From Bradyrhizobium embrapense (lineage in GTDB: Bacteria > Pseudomonadota > Alphaproteobacteria > Rhizobiales > Xanthobacteraceae), in the NCBI RefSeq assembly GCF_001189235.2, contig NZ_LFIP02000006.1, positions 1 through 64,000 on the forward strand: a stretch of DNA of 64,000 bases, read 5' to 3'. Below are positions 25,929 to 34,534 of the stretch, one piece after another. A program made the position numbers and the translations under genes. The notes under the pieces were generated by a model. It saw only the letters and a program-made list of their open reading frames with translations. It was not told the origin of the DNA and searched no databases. Position 1 is the first letter of the stretch, and each line of letters begins with the position of its first letter.

Positions 25929-26108
25929 CTAGCGCCAGGCCAGGTCGTGCGCTTCAACTCTCAGCATCCACGGCTGTCGCCAATAAGGTATGACCATTTC
26001 AAGATAGGACCCGCCGAATAGCGCCGCTGCAAGGCCAGCAACCCAAGCTCCTTCGGGTCTCACTGGCCGCAGGGCGGTGCTGATGATCTGGCGCTTCGGA
26101 GCTTCCAT
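25929..26108 (-). pseudogene. Degenerate frame between rhcS and rhcT
   Basis: MEAPKRQIISTALRPVRPEG then AWVAGLAAALFGGSYLEMVI and a tail to 25929. The ATG overlaps the stop of another open stretch (26109-26240, ending DVLMDHAAMKVPPETDRHKL), which has no start codon, so the two look like parts of one gene split by a frameshift. It lies downstream of the minus-strand tts box at 26380-26415. The family is not recognised. Confidence 0.3.
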
Positions 26109-26379
26109 CAATTCAACAGTTTGTGGCGATCAGTCTCGGGCGGCACCTTCATCGCGGCATGATCCATCAGAACGTCAAAGCCGTGCGGCCGCTTGAGATC
26201 AAAGCGGTTCGCCTGTCTCCTAGTTGATAACTCGCCAGGTTAGACATCGAGGGCCAGGCCTTACCGCAGGTCATTCCATCGTGAGCAAGATTTGAATCGA
26301 GTGGATGTCAATTTCAGATGAGATCATTCTTCCTCCGAAGGCCCATCGAGCCGAACAGGACAGTTCGGATTCATCTGTC

Positions 26380-26415
26380 CCATGCTAGTGAGGCGAGCTT
26401 TCGGTAAGCTGACGA
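26380..26415 (-). promoter_or_regulatory. tts box between rhcS and rhcT
   Basis: On the minus strand TCGTCAGCTTACCGAAAGCT is followed by CGCCTCACTAGCATGG. This differs from the core at 35260 only in two bases of the central spacer. It points toward rhcT-rhcU (570 bases away) across the degenerate frame. Confidence 0.75.
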
Positions 26416-26502
26416 AACTCCCCTCTTCTGGTCACGGTTCACAATGAGGACAGACAAACGCGACGCCATAGCTTTAGGCTTGGTCAGCCTTGCGTTCCCG
26501 CA

Positions 26503-26778
26503 CTAATACCTCGCTGTGAGCGCGGGGAACTCAGTGAAGATATGCTGGGCTTGTTCGATTAGCGGCGCGCTCAGCACCGGGGCAAACAGAACGAGCACCG
26601 CGACGACAACGAGGAGCTTGACTGTCAGTGGCAAGGTTTGATCCTGCAGCTGGGTTGCTGCCTGCACGATGCCGATACCCAATCCCGCCACGAGAGCTGC
26701 CAGGAGCGGCGGCAGAACCCAGATCATGAACAGGACAAGTGATCGGCTCACGTGGGTGAGGATGCTGGCTTCGTCCAT
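26503..26778 (-). CDS. rhcS: RhcS, T3SS export gate component (SctS)
   Basis: A 91-residue protein with two hydrophobic helices: LVLFMIWVLPPLLAALVAGL and LLVVVAVLVLFAPVLSAPLI, separated by GIVQAATQLQDQTLPLTVKL, the diagnostic SctS/FliQ loop. Its ribosome site GGAGG lies inside the end of rhcR, so the two are translationally linked. Confidence 0.93.
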   Translation of the reverse strand: MDEASILTHVSRSLVLFMIWVLPPLLAALVAGLGIGIVQAATQLQDQTLPLTVKLLVVVAVLVLFAPVLSAPLIEQAQHIFTEFPALTARY

Positions 26779-26779
26779 C

Positions 26780-27445
26780 TCAACCTCCGGGCGTTGCGTA
26801 GCTTAACACCAATCCGTGCATGAGCCGCGACCAGCCGTCGATTGTGACGAACAGAAAGAGCTTGAAAGGAACGGATATCATTGTTGGTGACACCATCGAC
26901 ATGCCCATGGCCATCAGAATTGTCGTCACGATCAGGTCGATCGTGATGAACGGAAGATAGAGAAGGAAGCCAATCTCAAATGCACGCTTAAGTTCCGAGA
27001 TCAAAAAGGACGGCACGAGAATTGCTAAATCATCGGCTGATGCGTTGCCGCGCATCTCATCCGACCAGATATGTTCCGTCGATGACAGGAAGAACGTGCG
27101 CTGTTCCTCAGTGGTGAACTTTTTGAGGTGGGCGCGCAGCGGCTCGCTGCCCTCCTTGGCGGCGATCACCCAGTCGTCGGCGGTCTGATAGCGAAGTTGC
27201 GGATCGGTCACGCGATTGTAAGTCTGCTCGAACACTGGAGCGCTTATAAACACGGTAAGAATCAATGCAGCGCCATACAGGACGATATTCGGCGGTATGG
27301 ACTGAGTTCCGAGCGCGTTGCGAACCAGGAAGAGAACGACAGAAACCTTTATGAAGGCGGTCGTTGTGACGACTGCGAATGCCAGCAGGCCAAGGCCGAC
27401 CGTCGCCGCGAGAAGCGCAAGGACGCTCGGTTGAATGTCAACCAT
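26780..27445 (-). CDS. rhcR: RhcR, T3SS export gate component (SctR)
   Basis: The ATG at 27445 (MVDIQPSVLALLAATVGLGL) overlaps the rhcQ stop by 8 bases. The longer frame upstream runs through rhcQ. The 221-residue protein carries the SctR/FliP marks FIKVSVVLFLVRNALGTQSI, PPNIVLYGAALILT and AFEIGFLLYLPFITIDLIVT, and ends MISVPFKLFLFVTIDGWSRL. Four membrane segments. It forms the core of the export gate with RhcS and RhcT. Confidence 0.93.
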   Translation of the reverse strand: MVDIQPSVLALLAATVGLGLLAFAVVTTTAFIKVSVVLFLVRNALGTQSIPPNIVLYGAALILTVFISAPVFEQTYNRVTDPQLRYQTADDWVIAAKEGSEPLRAHLKKFTTEEQRTFFLSSTEHIWSDEMRGNASADDLAILVPSFLISELKRAFEIGFLLYLPFITIDLIVTTILMAMGMSMVSPTMISVPFKLFLFVTIDGWSRLMHGLVLSYATPGG

Positions 27446-28493
27446 TGACTGCCAACCTGCTACGTAGCCGGATCCCAAGCGCCTCACCGATGCGCACGAT
27501 GTCGCCCCGGCCGATCAATTGACCGTTGGCTACAATATCGACTGGACCGTCCAGCGGCCGCCCAAGTTCGAACACGTATCCCTCGTTGATGCTTCTCAAC
27601 GTACCCAGCGGGATAGGCAAGCGGCCGCATTCAAAGACAAGCGTGATCTCAACACTGTCGATGTCGGCTTCCGAGGGCAGGATTGCTTGTTCCGTTTGGG
27701 AGCGTATCGTCATATCTACATACCTTAGAGGATGGGGCTGCAGGCGGAATGGTCCGCGAAGGACAAGTCTGTCGTCTGCGGCCTGCGCCGGCGCCCACAA
27801 CTTGTCCGCCGTGAGGATCAGCTGGCTATGGGCAAACGGAATGACGTCGGGCAGCAGTGCGTCGCCGGGCTGTGCTTGGCGAAGGAGCATGACAGGCGCC
27901 CGCAGCGAGCCGATCTCTCTCGCAATCACGACCGGCAATTCCGACGAAATCTTGCCTTGCTCTCGCGGTAATTGGCCAATCAACTCGCCCAACAAGCGGA
28001 ACGCAGAAGGAATCAGACCGTCGAGAGGCGCGAACAAGAACAGGCGGGCTTTTCCTGCCAGCGCTCCGATGGCAACATCGAGCTCCAGATAGGGGCCTTT
28101 CGCCGTTGCGTCTTCGATGCGGATCAGCTGCACATTCGATGCGAGCACGTTCTCTAATCCAACGATCCAGGGTGCCAGCGCAAGCTCTAGAACGAGCGAG
28201 CAGGTTGGGTCGGAGGGTAAAGTAAGGCCCTGCTGGACTGTTGAAATCAGTGTCTCGACGAGAAGGCGAGGCAAGGACAAAACAGCTGTCTCACCTCCGG
28301 CCCGAAATACGCAGTCGACCATCGACATGGCATATGGCTCGGCCTGCCAAACAAGCCGGCTCACGCGGATGGATAGCGGCTTGTCGCCAAGGCGGCTCTG
28401 CAGGACGCTGCGCCGTGCGGAGATCTCGTTGACCCACGAGACCACTTCATGTGCCAGCTTCACCGCTGGCTGAAAGAGTGCGGGTTCAGCCAC
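27438..28493 (-). CDS. rhcQ: RhcQ, T3SS cytoplasmic sorting-platform (C-ring) protein (SctQ)
   Basis: A GTG start at 28493 gives 351 residues. The C-terminal ~75 residues form a SpoA domain (VEITLVFECGRLPIPLGTLR, YVFELGRPLDGPVDIVANGQ, IGRGDIVRIGEALGIRL), as in SctQ/FliN. The N-terminal part is divergent, as is normal for this family. A 57-base gap separates it from rhcO. It provides the C-ring docking site for the ATPase complex. Confidence 0.88.
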   Translation of the reverse strand: MAEPALFQPAVKLAHEVVSWVNEISARRSVLQSRLGDKPLSIRVSRLVWQAEPYAMSMVDCVFRAGGETAVLSLPRLLVETLISTVQQGLTLPSDPTCSLVLELALAPWIVGLENVLASNVQLIRIEDATAKGPYLELDVAIGALAGKARLFLFAPLDGLIPSAFRLLGELIGQLPREQGKISSELPVVIAREIGSLRAPVMLLRQAQPGDALLPDVIPFAHSQLILTADKLWAPAQAADDRLVLRGPFRLQPHPLRYVDMTIRSQTEQAILPSEADIDSVEITLVFECGRLPIPLGTLRSINEGYVFELGRPLDGPVDIVANGQLIGRGDIVRIGEALGIRLRSRLAVNG

Positions 28494-28550
28494 GGCACTT
28501 ACCGACAGGTTGCACGGGCGCAGTTCGCGACGTCATAACTGAACCAACCA

Positions 28551-29087
28551 TTAGAATGCCCCGCCGATCGTCTGGCTGCGCGAACCACCCTGATATCGGA
28601 GCAAAACTTCATCGTCGGCGTCGATTTCGGCCGCAGACTCCGAACGGACGGCGGTCGCGCGCTGGATATTTCCCTCAATCTCTTGCCATTTCTGGCTCGC
28701 CGCCGAACGCCCGGCCCATAGTGCCCGCGCTTCATTCACCGCCCGCTGGGTCTCCTCGTGCGCGATGCGTGCCTGCACAAGCGCCTGACGCGCCGATTCG
28801 ACCTTTGCTGCCAGTCGCCCAAGGACGAGATGACATCGTCGATCGAGTTCGGTCACGGACGTTGTCTCGAGCTGCGCCAGTTCCCAATAAAGTTCAGCTT
28901 CGACCTTGGCGCGATGCTTCTGCGTGGCTTCAAGATCCTCAGACGCCCGCTGCAGCGCGTCGGCTGCAATTCGGCGCTTGTCTTCCAAGCTCGACAATTC
29001 ACGAAGCGCGCTTCGTTCCCTCATGTCTTTCACCAGCCGCAATTTCGACGCTTGCACGGGATTCAGGCCGTGAGACGCGACATCCAT
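28551..29087 (-). CDS. rhcO: RhcO, T3SS stalk protein (SctO)
   Basis: A 178-residue, almost wholly helical protein predicted as a long coiled coil (LSSLEDKRRIAADALQRASE, DLEATQKHRAKVEAELYWEL), the expected form of SctO/FliJ, which links ATPase and export gate. It overlaps the 3' end of rhcN by 25 bases. It is recognised by position and shape more than by sequence. Confidence 0.8.
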   Translation of the reverse strand: MDVASHGLNPVQASKLRLVKDMRERSALRELSSLEDKRRIAADALQRASEDLEATQKHRAKVEAELYWELAQLETTSVTELDRRCHLVLGRLAAKVESARQALVQARIAHEETQRAVNEARALWAGRSAASQKWQEIEGNIQRATAVRSESAAEIDADDEVLLRYQGGSRSQTIGGAF

Positions 29088-30418
29088 GAAACGGTCTCCT
29101 CAAAGCTGGATGGCTCGTCCTGGCCCTGACGCAAGAATGCGCGCAGTTCCTCGATTGACTCGATTGCCCGATCAGTCAGTGGGTCGCTGCCGGGCTTGTA
29201 TTCACCGACCTTGATCAGGAACTCAGCTTCATTGTAGCGCGAGAGCAGATCGCGGAAGACGGAGGCCGCCTTGCGATGTGGCGCGGAGGCGACCGCATCC
29301 ATGACACGACTCCGGCTCGACAGCACGTCGATAGCGGGAAAATGCTCGCGCGAAGCCAGTGCGCGCGAAAGAATGATATGACCATCGAGAATGCCGCGCG
29401 ACTCTTCGGCGATCGGATCGCCCGTACCGTCACCTTCGACAAGCACTGTATAGAATGCCGTGATGGAGCCCCGCTCCCCCATACCGGCACGTTCCAACAG
29501 ACCGGGCAGCAGCGCAAAGACGGAAGGAGGAAAGCCGCGCCGGGTCGGAGGTTCTCCCGCGGCGAGGCCGATTTCGCGCATGGCACGGCTAAAGCGCGTC
29601 AGCGAGTCCATCATTAGGACGACCTGCAGTCCTTGATCACGAAAATACTCCGCGAGTGCGGTCGCCATATGAGCGCACTGCGCCCGCTCCATTGCGGATC
29701 GATCGGATGTCTCAACGACAACGATCGTGCGCGCAATAGCATCTCCAAGATGACGCTCAATGAATTCACGCACCTCACGGCCGCGCTCTCCTATGAGTGC
29801 AACTACGGTGACATCAGCGGCCGCCCCTTTTACAATTTGCGACATCAGCGTCGACTTACCGCACCCAGCATCTCCATAGATTCCGATCCGCTGACCTTCG
29901 CCACACGTCAGAAGCCCATCCAACACGCGAACGCCGAGAGGAAATGGTTGCTCGATGCTACGCCGCTTCATCGGGTTGGGTGCCCTGCCGCGGAGCGGAC
30001 AAGCATGGACCGTCTTTATGGGCCCCTTGCCATCGAGTGGACGGCCGAAGCTGTCGATCACGCGACCGAGCAGGCCGGGCCCGACTGACACTTCCTGCAT
30101 GCGCCCGGTTGGGACCACTTCCGCGCGGTGTGACAGGCCCACCATATCGCCGATAGGCGTCAGCAGAACCCCATCCGGCAACAAACCGATGACTTCGGCC
30201 TCAAGCGCCCATCCGGATGCGTGATCCTGCAACAGGCAAAGTTCTCCGACACGGGCCCCTGGTAATACGGCATGAAGTAACGTGCCGATCGCCCGCGTGA
30301 TCCGTCCCCGCACAGCACGCGTATCGACGTCCTTTGCTGCGGACCTTACCGATGCCAGCGCCGCATGCAAATCTGCTTCTCCGGCCGCTTGATCATGGTC
30401 TGATCGTTGCATCGTCAC
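29063..30418 (-). CDS. rhcN: RhcN, T3SS ATPase (SctN)
   Basis: A 451-residue ATPase of the FliI/SctN group. Walker A is IGIYGDAGCGKSTLMSQIVK, Walker B is LQVVLMMDSLTRFSRAMREI, and ESRGILDGHIILSRALA and VLSSRSRVMDAV are family signatures. The N-terminal ~90 residues form the beta-barrel (EVIGLLPDGVLLTPIGDMVG). The start at 30418 overlaps the rhcL stop (ATGA). It unfolds secreted substrates and releases chaperones at the base of the apparatus. Confidence 0.95.
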   Translation of the reverse strand: MTMQRSDHDQAAGEADLHAALASVRSAAKDVDTRAVRGRITRAIGTLLHAVLPGARVGELCLLQDHASGWALEAEVIGLLPDGVLLTPIGDMVGLSHRAEVVPTGRMQEVSVGPGLLGRVIDSFGRPLDGKGPIKTVHACPLRGRAPNPMKRRSIEQPFPLGVRVLDGLLTCGEGQRIGIYGDAGCGKSTLMSQIVKGAAADVTVVALIGERGREVREFIERHLGDAIARTIVVVETSDRSAMERAQCAHMATALAEYFRDQGLQVVLMMDSLTRFSRAMREIGLAAGEPPTRRGFPPSVFALLPGLLERAGMGERGSITAFYTVLVEGDGTGDPIAEESRGILDGHIILSRALASREHFPAIDVLSSRSRVMDAVASAPHRKAASVFRDLLSRYNEAEFLIKVGEYKPGSDPLTDRAIESIEELRAFLRQGQDEPSSFEETVSWMSRLTA

Positions 30419-31038
30419 GATTCGCCTTCCTGAGAGGACGGATCAAGCCTGAGACGTAATTTGCGGAGCTGTGCGGCAAGCCCTAAATCCACATTGCCGA
30501 ACTCGCTCCACAGAACGCACTGGTCAGGCCCCATAGCCGGGTCCGGATCAATTCTGACTCTCGGCCGACCATCCGTCCCGTCGAACGCCTGGAATTCATG
30601 TCTTAGTGCATCAGCGTTCACAGGAGACACGTGAAGGCATACTTCTGCGCTGCCATATCTTTGCTCGACGGCGTGACGAACGGTTCTTACCAGCATCTCG
30701 CCGGGATCAAAGGAGCCCAGCAGGTCGGTCAATATCTCAAGGACGAGCTGTGGCAACTCCTGCTGCAGAACGGCTTTTCGCCGAGCCACATCGGAAGCAG
30801 CTCGGGCGATCAGCTGTGCCATTTCGTCCGATCCTGACCTAAGACCCTCGCTGTGGCCGCGCTCCCGCTCTTGCTGATAGGCTTTCCTTGCCCAACTGCG
30901 GACCTGCCGCAGATAGCGGTCGGCCAGCGCACGCGTCTGCACCGCATCGTACCAGATGCCCAGTTCCGCGGCTGGTATGAGTGGACCAAGCGGCCGTATC
31001 CGTGGGCTATTTGGCCGGGCTATTTCATCGGCCGTCAT
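30415..31038 (-). CDS. rhcL: RhcL/NolV, T3SS stator protein (SctL)
   Basis: A 207-residue protein with the SctL/HrpE layout: central basic helix (RYLRQVRSWARKAYQQERER) then LIARAASDVARRKAVLQQEL and a C-terminal domain ending DQCVLWSEFGNVDLGLAAQL. It overlaps both neighbours by four bases (nolU upstream, rhcN downstream), indicating tight translational coupling. It anchors and inhibits the ATPase. It is known in rhizobia as NolV. Confidence 0.88.
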   Translation of the reverse strand: MTADEIARPNSPRIRPLGPLIPAAELGIWYDAVQTRALADRYLRQVRSWARKAYQQERERGHSEGLRSGSDEMAQLIARAASDVARRKAVLQQELPQLVLEILTDLLGSFDPGEMLVRTVRHAVEQRYGSAEVCLHVSPVNADALRHEFQAFDGTDGRPRVRIDPDPAMGPDQCVLWSEFGNVDLGLAAQLRKLRLRLDPSSQEGES

Positions 31039-31655
31039 ACCGCTGGCGCCTCGCTGGCCAAGTGGGCTACCACCGAAGACAGCAAACGACTCGCTGCGTT
31101 GTGGTGTTCGGCTCCTGGGGATTCGGCGGCGGTCCCCACAGGTAAACGGAAAAGGACCCGCACACGGTCAAGCTCTGATGCGTCCTTGAGCCAGGCACCA
31201 AGGCACGCATGTCCGTCATGTTCAATCTGGCTCGATAGTTTATGCGGATCGACAATCGATGTGGTCGCGACCGCGCCAGATAAGTGTCGGATTGAGAACG
31301 CATGCGCTTCCGCACCAATATTTTCGATCAGAATCGCCACATCATGCTTTGACACAAGCTTCAGCACCGAGCGGGCGTGCCAGATACTGCCAGCGAGCAG
31401 GGCCGCCCGACGCGGATCATGCCCGAGCAGAACGTCCCTGCCCCAGTCAGTTCCGTTCGAGGCCTCCTCACTTTTCAGCAGCAATTCGGCCAGTCTTTGC
31501 TGCAGCCTCGGAGTCTTCTGCAACTGCTGTACTGTGGCCTCCGACAGGAGCCCATCAAGATGGCCGGCCAAACGGCTGGGATGGATCACGGCGGCAAGCT
31601 CACGCAGGCGATCGGAATGCGCGTTGAGCAAATGATTTTGGTCGGGGGATACCAT
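31035..31655 (-). CDS. nolU: NolU, T3SS accessory protein
   Basis: A 206-residue protein lying between rhcJ and rhcL, where rhizobia carry nolU. Features are LREQ-like helices (QQLQKTPRLQQRLAELLLKS) and a histidine-rich middle (GSIWHARSVLKLVSKHDVAI). No signal peptide or membrane segment. By position it may correspond to the SctK-type sorting-platform adaptor; this is inferred. It starts 22 bases after the rhcJ stop. Confidence 0.8.
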   Translation of the reverse strand: MVSPDQNHLLNAHSDRLRELAAVIHPSRLAGHLDGLLSEATVQQLQKTPRLQQRLAELLLKSEEASNGTDWGRDVLLGHDPRRAALLAGSIWHARSVLKLVSKHDVAILIENIGAEAHAFSIRHLSGAVATTSIVDPHKLSSQIEHDGHACLGAWLKDASELDRVRVLFRLPVGTAAESPGAEHHNAASRLLSSVVAHLASEAPAV

Positions 31656-31677
31656 CGATACGGACCTGAATGCCTAC

Positions 31678-32541
31678 CTACTTCGCATCGGAGGGGAGCT
31701 TTTTGCCAACGGACTGGACCGATGGCTTGCTTGCACCACTGCCGCGATTCATCAGCTTGCGCCAGGATTGGCGAAGTCGGCCACCACGTACGCTCAGCAG
31801 TACGCAAGATAGGATGCCCAATACACCGAGCGCACCTCCTGCGCCGATCGCAATGGGAGCCGAGACGAACCTGGTTGACTCTTGCGAAGCTGCCGCCGGC
31901 GCAACCGAGACCTCATGCTGAGTCCGCTCAACGGGCACGAACACGACCGCCACCTTGTCGTATGATAGACCTTCGATGCTGTTGGCGACGAGCATCTTTA
32001 TCTGCGGCAGCAAGGCTGACAGCTTCGCGTTGGAAGCATGCCGAATGAAAACCGACGCCGAGGACGGGGTTGCATCCTGCCGCAAAAGATCATTCTTCGG
32101 CAGAACGACATGAACACGGGCGGAGAGAACCCCATCAATATCGTTGATCGTGCGCGACAATTCTTCGCTGAGAGCATAGACGTAGCGGGCCCGCTCCTCG
32201 ACCGGAGAGGCAACAAGCCCCGACCCCTTGAACACCTCGCCAAGGCTCTTGAAGGGCTGGCGCGGCAAGCCCTGGTCATTTAGCAACTCGATGGAATAGG
32301 CGAGCTGCTTTTCTTCCACCTGAATGGTGCTCGTCCCATCCTTGCCGATAACCCGGATGGCATCGACACCCCTGCTCAGCAGCAGCCCAAGCATCTCGTT
32401 GGCGTCACGCTCCTGAACTTTGGTATACAGATCGGTTTTGCAACCGGTGAGCATCGGTAAAAGCAGCAGCAGAACAAGAGCATGAAGCCGCTTGCTCGCG
32501 GGCCGACCGTTACCGATCTTGCCTTTCGTCAAGACAGCCAA
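31678..32541 (-). CDS. rhcJ: RhcJ/NolT, T3SS inner-membrane ring lipoprotein (SctJ)
   Basis: A 287-residue lipoprotein: leader LHALVLLLLLPMLTGCKTDL with lipobox LTGC, then the SctJ domain (ERDANEMLGLLLSRGVDAIR, KSLGEVFKGSGLVASPVEER, DGVLSARVHVVLPKNDLL), and a C-terminal membrane helix (IGAGGALGVLGILSCVLLSV). The length is typical. It forms the inner ring of the basal body together with the SctD-like protein at 38873. Known in rhizobia as NolT. Confidence 0.93.
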   Translation of the reverse strand: MAVLTKGKIGNGRPASKRLHALVLLLLLPMLTGCKTDLYTKVQERDANEMLGLLLSRGVDAIRVIGKDGTSTIQVEEKQLAYSIELLNDQGLPRQPFKSLGEVFKGSGLVASPVEERARYVYALSEELSRTINDIDGVLSARVHVVLPKNDLLRQDATPSSASVFIRHASNAKLSALLPQIKMLVANSIEGLSYDKVAVVFVPVERTQHEVSVAPAAASQESTRFVSAPIAIGAGGALGVLGILSCVLLSVRGGRLRQSWRKLMNRGSGASKPSVQSVGKKLPSDAK

Positions 32542-32549
32542 CGGCTCGC

Positions 32550-33080
32550 TCAGCCTGCCGATAGAAGCTTATTCAGAGATGAACTGACGGCACCTGTCCC
32601 TTTGGAGATGAGCGAAACCTGGACAACACCGTTGTAAACATCGCGCAAATTCGTCAGCGCCGAATCGAAATGATCCGCGCCTTCCGGCTTGCCCGCCGAA
32701 TGCACCTCGACTTGCTGCGGCCACAGGAGCGGTTGCGCGGCCGGCCCAAGCTGGACACTCTTTGCGGGCTCAGGGTCGCCGACGAGCGTCGGCGAAACTG
32801 CACCTCCAGGAAATGGTTTGCCCTGGTGGATAGCAGAAATGCCCTGAAGGACGCGATCGCCAAGCGGGCTCGCCGGCGTGACTGCGCGCTGCACTTCCGG
32901 CACCAATGACACCGGCGCGCGCTCGGTCACTGAAGAGATCCCCCCCTGTTTCAAGGCGGCCTGCGCGAGACTCTCGTGAAACTGAGCGTGTGCCAGCGAA
33001 CAGCCGCTGGAGGCACACTCGACGGGGTTGGCGGAGACCGTCGCAATTCCAAGCCACATGGGAGAAATCATTTCTGTCAC
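32550..33080 (-). CDS. nopB: NopB/NolB, secreted T3SS pilus component
   Basis: First gene of the minus-strand operon, 176 residues, starting MTEMISPMWLGIATVSANPV (a start three codons later is possible). It has no Sec signal and a low-complexity serine/alanine-rich body, with a more ordered C-terminus (DSALTNLRDVYNGVVQVSLI). Position directly before rhcJ, behind a tts box, is that of nolB/nopB in other rhizobia, where the product is exported and associated with T3SS surface pili. Confidence 0.85.
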   Translation of the reverse strand: MTEMISPMWLGIATVSANPVECASSGCSLAHAQFHESLAQAALKQGGISSVTERAPVSLVPEVQRAVTPASPLGDRVLQGISAIHQGKPFPGGAVSPTLVGDPEPAKSVQLGPAAQPLLWPQQVEVHSAGKPEGADHFDSALTNLRDVYNGVVQVSLISKGTGAVSSSLNKLLSAG

Positions 33081-33117
33081 GTTGTGAGATTAGCCATTCG
33101 CTCGCATGAATGGGCTG

Positions 33118-33153
33118 GCACCCTAGAGAGGCAAGCTGACCAAAAGCTGACGA
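33118..33153 (-). promoter_or_regulatory. tts box of the nopB-rhcJ...rhcS operon
   Basis: The minus strand reads TCGTCAGCTTTTGGTCAGCT followed by TGCCTCTCTAGG, matching the tts core with changes in the centre. It ends about 38 bases before the nopB start. rhcC1 diverges from the same 215-base region. Confidence 0.75.
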
Positions 33154-33294
33154 GCACCTGTCATCGAATGATCACGGTTGGCCTCCAATTTCCGGCGAAG
33201 CGTCGGCCTCCAAATTTTGGGACGAATTCCAGTGCTTAGTCTCAAGTAGAAGAAAATCGCAGAACTGCTCATCTCGTCTACAAGGCTGCATATC

Positions 33295-33966
33295 TTGAAG
33301 AAAGTTCTCTATGTTGGTGTTTTCATTTGCTTGGGCGCCATCAAGGCGCTCGGCGCCCCGCTGGCGTTGCCGTCGACGCCGTATAGTTACACAGTGCTGG
33401 ATCAGGACCTCGCGGCCGCGCTGCAGGAGTTCGGCAACAACCTCAATATCAGAGTCGATATCAGCACCGGGGTGAAGGGACGAATTCGCGGGCGAATGCC
33501 GGATCTCCCACCGCGCGAGTTCCTCGAACGGTTGACCAATCTCTACAATCTTCAGTGGTACTACGATGGGCTGGTGCTCTACGTATCTGACGCGCATGAG
33601 GTGCAAAGCCGCCTTCTGGTCTTGAGTCCGATCAGCTTTGACGCATTCAAGGCAGCGCTCGACGCACTCAACATCTCGGACGACCGCTACCTCGTGAGAG
33701 CCGTACCGGGAGATGGCCTCGTCTTCGCGTCCGGTCCGCCTCGCTTTATCGCGCTTGTGGAGCAGACACTCAAAGGACTGGTGGCGGAGGCACAAGCGCG
33801 ACGAAACCCGCATGGAGCCGAACAGCCACCGCATGAGTCGGTTTTGATGCTATTTCGCGGATCTTCCAGCGTGGTCGTTCGCGAAGGACGCCCCAATGAC
33901 GTTCCTTCGCCCGCACTATCACATCAAGACGGCGCGGTTCACGCACCTGATACCGGTAAGAAATGA
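33295..33966 (+). CDS. rhcC1: RhcC1, N-terminal part of the split T3SS secretin
   Basis: A TTG start (TTGAAGAAAGTT) behind AAGG gives 223 residues; no early ATG exists. A signal peptide (KVLYVGVFICLGAIKALGA) is followed by the secretin N0 domain (YSYTVLDQDLAAALQEFGNN, LNIRVDISTGVKGRIRG) and the next domain (DALNISDDRYLVRAVPGDGL, VFASGPPRFIALVEQTLKGL). The outer-membrane pore domain is absent, as expected for RhcC1/NolW, with RhcC2 (21717) supplying it. Transcribed divergently from nopB. Confidence 0.9.
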   Translation: MKKVLYVGVFICLGAIKALGAPLALPSTPYSYTVLDQDLAAALQEFGNNLNIRVDISTGVKGRIRGRMPDLPPREFLERLTNLYNLQWYYDGLVLYVSDAHEVQSRLLVLSPISFDAFKAALDALNISDDRYLVRAVPGDGLVFASGPPRFIALVEQTLKGLVAEAQARRNPHGAEQPPHESVLMLFRGSSSVVVREGRPNDVPSPALSHQDGAVHAPDTGKK

Positions 33967-34015
33967 ACGGATGATAACAGACAGGTTGGGAAGAGGTCTA
34001 ATTTCTACTTATGCC

Positions 34016-34050
34016 CTCTGTCAGCTTTTCGAAAGCCGGTGCTGTTATGA
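34016..34050 (+). promoter_or_regulatory. tts box before a frameshifted small gene
   Basis: TCTGTCAGCTTTTCGAAAGC then CGGTGCTGTTATGATTA matches the tts core with one change in the second half (GCCG for GCTA). It points right, to the broken gene at 34268. Confidence 0.75.
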
Positions 34051-34267
34051 TTAGAGGGCGGCCGTCCAGCGGCGATGCCGCAGGCCAGGCAATAAACGTC
34101 CGGGCCCGCACCACGGGACGCGCGAGCCGGATCCGGGCAAGCAGTATCCGTGACCTGCTTTGCAGCCTTAGCGCTTCATGCGAAGCCTTTGAGATGCTCT
34201 ACGAAGTCCGTCATGGACTTCGTCGCGTCGGTTGAGAGCCGTTTTGTTGTGCAAAAGGAGAAACAGG

Positions 34268-34534
34268 ATGGACTTCAATGCGCTAAGCGGAGCAGACAAG
34301 AGCCCACCACCCCCACTCGGCCTCATCGCCCGCCGATCGAAGTGAGTTTGAGCGTGAGCTGATGGCGTTGCATGAGATGCCGAATACAACCAGGACCTGA
34401 TTTGGCAGGAGCTGGGAGGCCAATCATCGCGCTGCGAGCCGTCATTGATCGACCGCGAGCGGTCCAATTCCCAACAAGCGGCCGCTCAAGATCGCGCGGA
34501 AGCCTCCGATTTCGGCAACGACCCTGTTTGGTAA
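34268..34534 (+). pseudogene. Frameshifted small gene under a tts box
   Basis: A strong ribosome site (AAAAGGAG) precedes MDFNALSGADKSPPPPLGLI, which stops at 34343. The coding character continues in the next frame (ADRSEFERELMALHEM), then returns to the first frame (DAEYNQDLIWQELGGQSS, AAAQDRAEASDFGNDPVW) and ends at 34534. Two compensating indels therefore split a gene of about 88 residues. The tts box 220 bases upstream and the acidic helical character suggest a small T3SS-related secreted protein; the family is not recognised. The rest of 34535-35259 shows no supportable gene. Confidence 0.5.

Noticed and set aside
30853..31635. 260-codon plus-strand frame over nolU and rhcL
   Set aside because: Opposes two overlapping, recognised T3SS genes and has no protein-family character.
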